Origin: Ciona intestinalis
Lineage: Eukaryota; Chordata; Ascidiacea; Phlebobranchia; Cionidae
Assembly: GCF_000224145.3 (NCBI RefSeq)
Contig: NC_020166.2
Coordinates: forward strand, 7,177,632 to 7,241,631
Length of the DNA stretch: 64,000 nucleotides
Direction: 5' to 3'
Shown here: positions 21,804 to 32,976 of the stretch, in pieces
Numbering within the stretch: the stretch's first letter is position 1
Layout: the number at the start of each line of letters is the position of its first letter
Translations under genes and position numbers: made by a program
Notes under the pieces: model-generated
Seen by the model: the letters and a program-made list of their open reading frames with translations, nothing else
Databases searched by the model: none
What the model was told of the DNA's origin: nothing

Positions 21804-24800
21804 ATGCAAACTATGATCAGGTTGATTTTTGTGATATTTGTTGCACTCTGTGTGCATTATTGCAGCCATGGTGAGGCAGCAGTTATTAGCATGGACAAAC
21901 CATCTTCCAATGCAGCTGTTCCGGCAAAAACTTTTGTTTTGAATCTTGATTTACCCCCAAAAGAAAGGTGAGAACTTGTTTTGCAATTATACGTATTTTT
22001 ATTTCCTATCACCAAATTTTGTTTTAAACTAGAGCGATTTTTTTTTCAGATGGACAAATGTTGTAAAGCATTTTGATCCAAATGTTCTCAAGCAAGGGTT
22101 GTATACTTTGTACAGGTGAGTTACAGCGTGAGCAATGGGATATAATGTCCAAGTATTACATTTAAAAGCTTTTTTTACTGAGTACCCTCATTTTTAAACA
22201 CATCAACATTTTGCATTGTAGAATAAACAAAAAATAAATTAAAGTAATATAATAGCTTTTTTGACAGCCAGTACCTGCCATCAAAAGCATTGATTCCTAT
22301 TGTGGAAGAAATTGCTAAGAATTTGGAAGATTACATTCCACAACCATATGCTGATGAATTACGTGGATTAAGTAAAGTACTTGATATGAAGCTGGGAGAC
22401 ATAGTTCTCGTAAATATTATATACGACATTTCTGCGTTTAACAGCAGTGGAATAAAGTAAGGAGTTGAATTGAATAAAACATACCTAAAACTTAAACATT
22501 AAAATTTAAAATGATGCTGTTAGAAAAATGCAGCATATAAGCTGTGTGTATAAAACATGTGAATGAATGTAACTTATTATCCTCGCGTAGCCGGAAAGTG
22601 ACAGTCGTTATAACACGGGTTTAACACCTCGTGCCAGCTTACGAGTTACCATGTATTTTACTTTGTGGGTGATTATTTTTTGGGGATTTTTTTTGTATGA
22701 CTGATAATTTGGACAACCCATTAGTGACCACTGGGTTGGAGCGATTACTGTTAAGTGTCTTGCCCAAGGACACATACGACCACAATGGTAGCAGCGACGA
22801 GCCTTAAACCCACTACCTCTGGGTTACAGGCAGGTGCGCTAACTACTATGCCACGGCGCCGGACAACGTAGTGATAAAGTACAAAATTTATCAGTAGCAA
22901 AGATCAATTTCTAGTAAATCATTTGTAGTATTATAGTGCACAAAAAATAAATTTACTAAGAAAATAACAGGGTGGACATATTTAAATCTTTTAATAAAAA
23001 TTCATCTTTTCTGCTAATTTAATTTTAAACTAAAAAATAAGAGAAATCTTTCATTATTATTACATCACAGAGCATGTACGAGTATTGTCGGCATGGACAA
23101 AACAGGAAAGATAATCCATGGGAGAAACTTAGATTACAAATTTGGAGACTTTTTAAGGAATCTGACAGTTCAAGTTGATTTTCAGAAAGGAGGAAAAGTA
23201 AAAATTGTTTTTGTATAATTTAACAATGGAAGCTACATCTTTGTAAAGTAAATGTAATAAACAAAACCGCTCAATTTTGTACGAAGGACAACAGTAATAA
23301 TAAATAATATGGTAGTCTATGATGGGAGAAAAACGAATTTTGAAGAGCTGTAAAGTCAAAATATTTTTTTAATTTCAGCATTCTTTTACTTGTGTAACAA
23401 ATTTTCATATCATTTATCCATTTCATTATTTCAGACACTCTTTATGGCAACAACATATGCAGGTTACATTGGCGTGATCACTGGTTCTAAACCTCACGCT
23501 TTCTCAATTAGTGGAGACCAGCGTAACACGGGAAAGATTTGGAGAAACTTGTTATCAGCATTGGAAAGCTCATGGCCAACATTCTTTGCAGAAAGAAGAG
23601 TAAGTTAGAGATAATTTTTTTGTATTTCTATTCGTTATAGGAGTGGTATTTGTACATTACAACTTCTATGCTTTGAATTGAGTAGTAAAAGCTTCTTTAG
23701 TAAGCCTTGAACCTACACTCATTTTATCAAACTTAAGTTTGAACCTCATATGATATTGTTCTGATTTGTGTGGCTCTAGCTCTCAAAAATCATATATAAA
23801 ATAACTGCTTTAGGGGGCATAATAAATTGTGCAACCCCGCTTGTCCATGTATCAACATGCTACTTAACAGTAAAGCTGCGCTATGCACATGCAGTGCTAC
23901 AAAAATATGTACGCATGCATGAATACATATTTATGTTTGATTTATTATGCTACGTTTTTTGTCACTTAAAGGGCATTATTTCCACACTAGGTTTTGGAAC
24001 AAGCAAGTGATTATGACTCAGCTCTCCGCCAAGTGGTGGAAACACCAACAATCGCTCCAGTTTACTTTATTGTCAGTGGAGTTAATCCAGGAGAGGGCGC
24101 TATTGTTATACGAGAAGGAAGAAAAGTTGCAAACATTACAACTCTTGGTCAATCAAAACACGGGTCATTATTATTATATTTAATAAATGATTTATTTCGT
24201 AAAAGAAGAAACATTCATCTTTTAGTAGTGTTTTTGGTTTATAACATATTTTTAATGTATCAATTAAGCTCTGTATAGGTGGGGTTCTATTGCAGAAGAG
24301 TCTTAGTTATATAAAGGTAGATTATAAAAGCTGATTCGTGTAAGTTACTTGACTTCCTAAACAATGTTAATTTAAATTACAGTTGGTACATTGTTGAGAC
24401 AAACTATGATCCCTGGTTGAGACCACCAGCAACTGATGATAGAAGAGACGCTGCAATCAATGCAATGAATAAAGTTGGAAAAAATCATTTCAGCCCACAA
24501 CAACTATATAATGTAAATAGTTTTAAGTGAATTTCTTTCTGATTTCTGTACCAATATTCTCTCTATTTAAAGATTAGTGGGTAGATACAAGGTAGATAGG
24601 ATACTTTTTAAATTGGCTTGTATACAGAACTTAATTTACCGACATTTACAAGGCAAATGCGCTGTAATAAATTGTTTTAAAATCTGCTACCATTTGTCAT
24701 ACACAGGAGGTATGATGTTCATTGTTCATTTATGCACTTTGTGGATTCTGTATATTAACAGTAAATAGGAATTGCCTTAAGCCAAACATACAATGCACAA

Positions 24801-24994
24801 ATCCATTCTTTGGTAAATGGATACTTAACATGTGTTTTATATGAATATTCATTTATCCTATTAACAGTGTTACTTTTTTTCAGGTACTTTCGGTTAACTT
24901 GGTGTTTAACAAAGATACGACTTATACCACCATCATGAGTGCTGCCGATCCAAGTGTTTATCATACCATGATTAGATATGATGCCCCAAAATAA
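21804..24994 (+). CDS. N-acylethanolamine acid amidase/acid ceramidase-like enzyme, tandem gene B
   Basis: Exons 21804-21967, 22050-22115, 22268-22456, 23071-23197, 23435-23599, 23991-24163, 24383-24512 and 24884-24994; 374 residues. Signal peptide [20 protein letters not shown]. The catalytic block is [20 protein letters not shown], nucleophile Cys142, with Arg/Asp retained in HGRNLDY. Splice phases and exon order are those of gene A. Exons 1-6 are clearly diverged from gene A, but exons 7 and 8 and their flanking intron edges are almost identical, a sign of gene conversion. Intron 3 contains a SINE (22561-22862). The stop overlaps an AATAAA. Confidence 0.93.
22561..22862 (-). mobile_element. 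tRNA-headed SINE (Cics-1-like), copy in intron 3 of amidase gene B
   Basis: On the minus strand it begins with a tRNA-like head (ccggcgccgtggcatagtag) with an A-box-like ggcatagtagttagcg and B-box-like gggtttaaggc. A conserved body (ctaccattgtgg, cttgggcaagacacttaaca) follows, and it ends in cgaggataataagttacatt. Two related copies occur at 25686 and 57293. Confidence 0.8.
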
Positions 24995-25233
24995 ATACTG
25001 GAATAACTTCTTTTAATCTAAATCTACTTTATTTACAATATTAATTCTAAAATAAATTGAAAAATAAGCGGTTAATCTTCATTCAATAGATTTGCAAGTT
25101 TTTGTACCAGCTGGTCGAGTCTCAGCTTTTTCTAAGAAGACAGGAAGAAAAGGCCTGCACTACTAAGGAAGTAATAGATAGTTGGATCAAAGTTATTCTG
25201 TTAAAACTGCAAATACATAATAGTAACAAAATA
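24995..25233. other. Short spacer between amidase genes B and C
   Basis: Only about 240 bp separates the stop of B from the start of C. A second AATAAA lies near 25050. The gene C promoter must lie here or within gene B. Confidence 0.4.
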
Positions 25234-28200
25234 ATGAAGCAAAGTATTTTCTGTTTAACGTTATTAGTATTTGGGTTTGTTATAGTAGAAGCAATTCACA
25301 AAAATGAGCAGAAGAGGTTTCTACCCAAAAGACACGTTTTAAATTTGGATCTTCCACCTTACGAGAGGTAAAGATATATTGTAAATTTTGTTAACGAAAA
25401 AACAATTAAAACTAACATTGCAAAAAACTACTTTTATTTAATAAATATTCTTACCTTGTTTTGCAGATGGAATCATATACTGGACCAACATGATGCGTCT
25501 TATATATATAAAGCACTTCATAAGTTAATGAAGTAAGTTTCCAATTACATTGTATATACTTTCATTGACATTAGGCTACCTATTTGTGTAGATATATTGT
25601 AACATCAATGTTAGTTTATATGTCATAGAAAGTTAAACCATAAGCGATCTTAAGAGTACACTCAATATTGCAAAGCTATTGCATGTATGAATGAATGAAC
25701 TTACTTTATCCTCGCGTGGCCGGAAATCGACAGTCGTTATAACACAGGTATTCACACACCTCGTGCCAGCTTACGAGTTAAAGTGTATTTTATTTTGTGG
25801 GTGAATATTTTTTTAAGATGTTTTCTGCATGGCTAACAATTTAGACAACCCATTAGTGTCTTGCCCAAGGACACATATGCTCAAAAACGATAGCAGCGAA
25901 GAGCATTGGACCTATTACCTCTAGGTTAAAGACACCCATTGTGCTACAGCGATGGATATACTTAGTATTATTATTTTATTTGTCCATACAAATAGAATGG
26001 ATACATAATAGCTTGATGAAAGATAAAAGCCAAACATAAAACGAAATCAAACAAATATAAATCCCATTAAATGTTTCATTGTAAAGCAAAGTAAGGATGT
26101 CTAAAGGAGTAAAGAGCATTCATGTAATATGATACTCCTATCACGCACTACAGATTATTCAAACAGCTTGTACAAGTTGTTTGCAAAAATCAAAAATGCA
26201 ATTTATTACATTTGAGATATTGTATATATATCACTGAATCGTTCAATACATTTTTTATTATTTAAAACATAGATTTTTTTAATAATTGATTTGCATGTAC
26301 AAAACTAAAGGCTTCTTGAATATAAATAACAACTTCAAATTCATATCAAGTGGTAATGGAAAAGGAAAAACTCAAATTTTCATGCAGATGTTTTGCACAA
26401 AACAACATGATTTACCATATTTATGTATTAATTCATTTTCCAGTGTTTATCTTGGTTCGAAAAGCCTAATACCAATCCTTCAAGAGATGGCTGTGAAGCT
26501 TTTACCATACTTTTCACAACCTTATGCTGATGAACTGAAAGGTATCAGCGATCACACAGGGCTTTCTTTGGGTGATGTTATACTTGGAAACATTGTATAC
26601 GACGTTACAGCGTTCAATCGAACCAATTTCCATTTGACCAGCTTACTGTCAGAGGGTACAGGTTTACTGAACAGCTTGGGACTTAGTGGATCAAAAATTC
26701 TCAGCAGTCTTGGGGGTTCAAATTTACTTAGTACTCTTGAAAATAAGGGCTCCAGCATCTTAAGCAGACTTGGATCTTCCGGTGCAAATGGATCAAGTCT
26801 GTTTGGTGATTTACAAAATCTAAAGTGAGTTATTAATAGATTGTAGTTTATTTGTATAAATTAAATTTCTTGAATCAGGTTTCACAAAAGTTGGTGTAAA
26901 ATATATTGAATGTAAATGAGGTTTCTTTTGATCAACCCACCCACTTATTTTGATCCACAAATAAAATAATTCATAGTAATTTTCTTGTTCACAATTCTCC
27001 CAATTTAAAATAATAATCCTTTCTTTAACTTTATATCTCATTAGGTTATGTACAAGCATAGTAGCAATGGATAAAAACAACAGAATGATACATGCTCGGA
27101 ACATGGACTATGAAACTATACATGAATATTTAAAACGTGTAACTATTGAAGTGGACTTTCAGAAGAACGGCCAGGTATAATAAAGCAACTGACATTGCTG
27201 GACATACCTTGTTCAGAGTATATGATGTCAAATTACATGTTAATAGTAATTATCATTTTTAATTTAAATTATTGTTAATTTATTTAGTTTTAAATTATGA
27301 TTAACCTTTTCTTAAAATTGACTTATGTATGAAGTTTTGTCTTCAATTTACATTATGACATGACAGACAGTATTCACTGGAACAACCTTTGTGGGTTTTA
27401 TTGGCATAACAACTGGTTACCGTAGAGAAGCTTACACTGTGAGCGGTGATCAAAGAAATGTAGGAAAGATCACCCAAAATATCCAGTCATTTATCAAAGG
27501 AGGGGAATTTGCATTCTTCCAACTGAGAACTGTAATATTTTTTATTTATTTCTTCATAATAATTCAAACTTAAACTTTAAACATAAAAATTAATGTTTTG
27601 CAACTTTAAAGCAATAGATATCTTTGGAATTCAAACATCAGACCTAAACTAAACCTGTTTATATTATACTGACACTTTTACGTATAGCTTATAAAGATGG
27701 TTACCCATAAGCAGTTTACAGTTTTGTAAGTTAAAGACCCTAAAACAAAGAAAAATTATATAAGTTTTATTGACAGCACATTTTATTGGCAGGTTCTGGA
27801 AAAAGAAAGAACTTTTCATAGTGCTCTTTTAAGTTTGGTTCGCACTCGCACAGTGGGGGGTGTCTATTTTATTTTGGGTGGTGTACGACCAGGAGAAGGT
27901 GTTATTATCGTTCGAAGCCAAAAAGAGGCAATTGGTGTTGTTGGAATTCCTCGACATGGGTAATTTAGCGTTTAAAATTTCTCTGCAACTGCCCAACATA
28001 AAAATACCCCTTTTACCAATGCAATTATTAATATGGTATAATTAAAACATTTCTAATGAAACCCTTGTTGCATATTAGATGGTATGTATTGGAAACTAAC
28101 TATGACCCATGGAACCCAGTACCCACATCTGACAATCGTCGAGGTGCTGCCATTACAATGCTTAATAAAATTGGCAAGAATAGAATCAGCCCTTTAAAAC

Positions 28201-29738
28201 TTTTTAATGTAAGTGTATCAGTTTTTAGATGTAAAATAAATAGCTAGAATAAATTTTCGGTATTCAGCGCACAGCCCAGTGTTTTTTAAAGATTTTACCC
28301 TTATATACTAATAAATAAATACATGGGACTTTCATTCTGGAATTATATTTTTATATTATAGTAGAGTGGGGGAAGATGGGACACTTAAGCACATATTTCC
28401 CAAATCAAAAAACATGACGGTTTTTGGGTGATACCGCGAAACTATCATTTCTTTATTAATTGATAACATTTCAAAAAAATAATAAAACAAACAAGGAGGA
28501 ATTTAGGAATTTGCACAACAGGTGAAATTTTACAAATTAGAAAAAACACAAGATAAGATGGGACAGTTTAAAATCCTTGTTAATTTTGATTAATAAGTGT
28601 ATTTATAAGTAGGAATATACGTAAATTACACGAAATAATACTATATGCCTTTAAAAAATCAAGTTTAAACATTCTTTTTCTTGCCCTACTGCTATAGTTT
28701 TTAACATGTTACATACATTAGATTTTTGTATAAAAGATGGTATTGTGTGAACGACAATGGGTAATGTAACTAATGTTCGAACATAAACGAATAAATATTG
28801 TATCCTACAAATGTATATAAACTTGTCATAACAGAGAATTGATAATAACTATTAATAAAGTTTACATTTTTGCTACAAATTTCTTGCTACGCTGTTTTTT
28901 CGCACAAGCCACTTCTCATAAATTATCTCCAAGTACAAATGATTGAATTTCAAATATATTTTCCATATGTTATCTTGTTATTATATCAGTATATATTATA
29001 TTTTAATTACCCCTGAGGTATAAATTATTGAATTTAGAGCAAACCTTTTAAATTTTAGCAATAAAAACCTACAAAACTAAAATGTAGGTAAAGATGGGAC
29101 ACAAAACTAAAATATATTGTTATATTAATAGTAATATAGTGACTTTATATACATAACTTTAGAACGATATTTTGTTGTTTTTATTTCAAATTAAAGTCAT
29201 ATTGACCCCTGCTTTTTTTCCTCTCTTTTTTTCGCAAAACTAAAACTAGTTTATAAGACAGTTTTTTTTATGAAGCTATGAAACTAGTTTAATCGATCAC
29301 ACTCGCAAACTACAAAATTTCATTGGCTTTACCATGATTTAGCAAGTATTCAAAATTAGCACCCTAATATTTCGCATTTTTCCACCGGTTCAAAAAATTT
29401 GCGTTTCTGTTTAACAATTTTTTTTAATAATTAAAAACAGTTTTAGGTTTTAACGCTAGCTTTATAAAGTCGTGATAACGCTGTCAAATAATTGTGTAAG
29501 ATTATTTTTTGAAAAGGAAAATTAAACAAATGTCTTGTCTGGCAAAGTGTCCCATTTCCCCCCACCCCACTATATAGTTCTAGTAATTTTGATCAATTAA
29601 GTAAGAAAAATGTGTTTGTTTTAAACCTTCCAGACGATGACAAGATACATTATAACGCTCTGTTTTTAGGTATTAAGTACACCACCAGTGTTTAACTTTG
29701 ACACAGTCTACACTCTACACTGTTATTATGCAAGCTGA
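25234..29738 (+). CDS. N-acylethanolamine acid amidase-like enzyme, tandem gene C, with an inserted segment and a disturbed last exon
   Basis: Exons 25234-25367, 25467-25532, 26444-26824, 27045-27174, 27367-27531, 27793-27959, 28079-28208 and 29670-29738. Signal peptide MKQSIFCLTLLVFGFVIVEA. Exon 3 is 64 codons longer than in gene B: after YDVTAFNR comes a Ser/Gly/Leu-rich stretch (SLLSEGTGLLNSLGLSGSKI and similar) up to the catalytic LCTSIVAMDK, nucleophile Cys196. HGRN is changed to HARN but the Arg and Asp remain. In exon 8 the expected VYTT..M block is interrupted by a repeated CTACACT and the frame closes at 29736-29738. The remaining homologous residues (GRYSTLIRYDAPK) lie downstream in another frame, so the protein would lose about 20 C-terminal residues. 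As read, 413 residues. Could be a real truncation, an allele, or an assembly error. Confidence 0.85.
25686..25955 (-). mobile_element. Decayed tRNA-headed SINE (Cics-1-like) in intron 2 of amidase gene C
   Basis: Shares cctcgtgccagcttacgagt, gacaacccattagtg and cttgcccaaggacacata with the copy at 22561. It is shorter internally and its tRNA head is badly decayed. Confidence 0.75.
28357..29574 (+). mobile_element. 1.2 kb inverted-repeat element sharing its ends with the short MITE
   Basis: The left end reads tatagtagagtgggggaaga then tgggacactt; the right end is its inverse (aagtgtcccatttccccccac then cccactata). The interior is AT-rich with no open frame of note, and differs from the short copies. 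Two internal end-like words (gataagatgggaca near 28553, gtaaagatgggacac near 29088) may mark older ends. It sits in the last intron of amidase gene C. Non-autonomous DNA element. Confidence 0.75.
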
Positions 29739-30365
29739 TAACTAAAGGAAGATATTCAACACTTATTAGATATGATGCACCAAAGAAAACTAGACCCACT
29801 TCTAACATCACACACATTTAATAATACCAATATGCAAGTGCTACTATGCGCTTTTGGATCTTCTACATATACCTTAGTATGAGATGTGGTGAATTTGTGT
29901 AAAAGATTTGTTTTGCCAGTGCATTTTGTATCGAATGCACTGTATTTGATGTGGTTTTTTCAGATATGTGGCTACTTATTTACCGTTAATGGCCTTACAT
30001 TGGATTTGTGAAATAGTCAGAGTAATTTAAGTTAAATAATATATTACTGTGCATTACTCTTTAAATAAAAGTAAGTAGAATCACAAGAATTGCTAAAGGG
30101 AAAGAGCTAACATGCCATACAGGAAGTACTATACTGACATAGAGCCAGTTGGTTTGTGAGAAAATGGGAAAGTTAAAAATAAATAAAAAATAAGTCGCTC
30201 CTACGAAGACATGCCTAAAGACAACCCTTTACTGAAGTAAATTAGTAACTGATTTTTATGTTATACGGTCACGTAAATACAGGGTAATTCCCCTGCGAAA
30301 ATCCAAAAAGACAGACAGGAAGTACAAATTGCATCATTTTTAGTAAGTTTGGAAAATTAGTTAAA
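29739..30365. other. Spacer between amidase gene C and the TMUB-like gene
   Basis: Holds the out-of-frame remnant of the gene C C-terminus up to about 29819, its 3' UTR with AATAAA near 30064, and about 300 bp of upstream sequence for the next gene. Confidence 0.5.
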
Positions 30366-32976
30366 ATGAGCTCGAGTCCGAATTTGATTGACGGCATTGG
30401 TGATGAAGTAATAGTCGCAGTGGGTTTGTTAATCGGCTTTACGACCATCGTACTTGCATGGATGTCAACAAGAGTATCTGAACGTCACTACGACCAATTT
30501 TCACTCAATACCAAGTGAGTAAAGTATTTATACAAAGCTGATCCTAGAATACAGATATTATAGCGGCCATTATCGATACCTTCTACTAGTGCAACTAACC
30601 TAAAATTTGGACACTGTACTAACTAGACCCCAGCGGTACCGATTCTAAAATTTCGAAAAAAAATTAATTATGAACATTAATATTCGTCATAAAAGCATAT
30701 TTATAGAATTTTCTCCCGATCCAGCTTCAAATATCTCAGCGCTACATAATACCTAAAAAATAAAACATTATTTTCTTTAAAAAGTGTCGGGTGGATGACT
30801 GGATGTTAATTACAAAAAAGTATGATCAGAACTTGTGTTGTAGCATAAATACATAATAGTTGTGTTTACTTAGTGATATATATACCTTATTGTCACTTTA
30901 TGTTTGAGCATGTAAAGTGGTTCTATGGATAATTTTTCGATGACAGTTGTTCTTGTTGTTTTTTGACATTTTTCAGCACTTTTAAACATGGATACTATGT
31001 TAGTTTTATTTATGTTTAAACTGCTGAAACTGAGTCTATGTTAATATCATACGACTAAAATAGTCAAATACTACTAATAGTTCAAATTGTCAAGGTATAT
31101 GTAGTTATTAGCTTTAACTCCATATTGTATACGTGTCATACTCATATATTTGGTGAATGAATGCCTAAAATCCGTTTAGAAATATAAAACAACACTGTAC
31201 ACTCCTAGTTTCTCGCTAATACAACAAGTTACAGCTGAAACAGAAAAAAGCATAATAATGATGGATCTGCTTTCTTTAACATTCTAACCTGTGTTTAGCA
31301 TTCTACCCAACGAAACAAGAAGGGTTGTTGAAGAACAAACACAGGGAACAGTCGAACCAGGGGTTCCTACTAATGATAATAGTCAACAGTTAAACAATGA
31401 ACCATCGATACATACTGAACCAGCTCAACCAGATGTGGTGACATCATCCGGGGGTTCCCCAGCCACCAATGCGGATCATTTAAGACAAAGATTTCCTGCT
31501 GGTGCAAGTGGTGAGACATTAACTGCTGTGATAATACCTGTTTGTCGTTGAGAGTAACTTATTTTCAGAATCAACGCAAGAAAATGACAGTTCTACCTTT
31601 CCCAACCAATTTTCAATCCGTTTAAAGTTTTTGGATGAGACAGTTCAGATTGTGCAAGCTCGAACCACAGAAACTGTTGGTGAATTTAGAAGGTAAAGTA
31701 AACTGTGCATTTCTGTACAGTATTACCATTGGTAAAAAATTAGCGTTACGTACTTCTTTTTGTTTTTATTCCTCAATAGTAATGCCCCTCCAAGATGTTA
31801 TGAAGTTTATAGCAATAATCAAAAACATGCAAAAGTAACATGAGCATAATTCTACTATATTTAGAGATCTATACTTCTTTCTAGGTCATTTTTTGCTTCC
31901 AAAACACTTTGGGTAAATGGTATAATTTTGGCCCTTCAAGTACAATTTGTTTACAAATACAGAAATAACAATTCCTTAATATTTCTTATAGACGTGTCTT
32001 TCCTGTAGCAGTTGCAAGTCGGTATCGTATTATATTTCAAGGTCAGGTGTTAAGGGATGACAACCAAACTCTCGCACAATGTCGACTTGGTCCTAATCTT
32101 GTGAGTAAATGTTTTGTATAAGCACTGTTTTCAATTTATAATATTTTATAATACCAGTGGCTTTGTATATCTGGTGCTGAATATACATCTCATGCTCGCT
32201 GTCGGGTTATACACCTCATGCTCGCTGTCCGGTTATACACTTATGCTCACTGTCAGAGTGTCAGGTTATACACCTAATTCTCGCTGTCGAGTTATAAACC
32301 TACTCGTTGTAGACTGTTAAGTTATACAAATAATATTCTCAGAATTCCCCACAAGACTTTCCAGTTGTTCATTGTTTTTTATCATCCACTGAAAACAATC
32401 CGAATGCTCCACGTGATGCGAGTTCGCAAATCCAACAAACTGTGGAGGAATTAAACATCGGTCATTTCTTTTTACCGATGCTTGGTATGTTTTACTATCA
32501 CTATATGTAGTTAAAAGATATAAATAATCTTTAAAACATAAAGCCAATTTCTACATTGAACTGTGCCTGCAAGATAAAGCAAGATGAAGCTAGTTTCAAG
32601 TCTTTTAAGAAATCTTAATGGTTAATTGATGACCAAGCCAATTGGTTGGATTTTTGAAACAGGAACTGAATGTTGTAGAATTAAATCTAATTACTGCTTC
32701 CAATAGTTAAAACTGAAAATTTCAACAAGCTTTAGGTGTGTGTAATTCTACCAAAGCTTTGTCAACTCTATATAAATTATTCCAGTAATAATTTTTCTAA
32801 TCATATTTTATTTCAATATTATCAATAATATAATAATTTCTATTTCAGGCAGCATTTTATCGTTGCTTCTCTACCTTTGTGTATACTACACAAGTTTATT
32901 CACTTTGCCAGCAATGTTTGGGGTGGCAGGATTTGCTTGCTTTTTTATTGTGTTACTTGTGAATCATTTTGTATAA
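30366..32976 (+). CDS. Transmembrane and ubiquitin-like domain protein, TMUB1/TMUB2-like
   Basis: Exons 30366-30514, 31299-31510, 31569-31692, 31992-32100, 32343-32484 and 32849-32976; 287 residues. The N-terminus LIDGIGDEVIVAVGLLIGFT matches TMUB1 (IEGVGDEV then a membrane segment). A Pro/Ser/acidic linker follows, then a ubiquitin-like fold: SIRLKFLDETVQIVQARTTE, GEFRRRVFPV, YRIIFQGQVLRDDNQTL. Two C-terminal hydrophobic segments (GSILSLLLYLCVYY and FGVAGFACFFIVLLVNHFV) end the chain. Vertebrate TMUB proteins act in ER-membrane and receptor trafficking/ERAD; that role is inferred. HERPUD-type proteins are the main alternative, but the GDEV start favours TMUB. AATAAA near 33100. Confidence 0.88.
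32175..32325 (+). repeat. Minisatellite in intron 4 of the TMUB-like gene
   Basis: About five imperfect units of some 30 bp built on gttatacacctcatgctcgc then tgtc. Confidence 0.8.
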
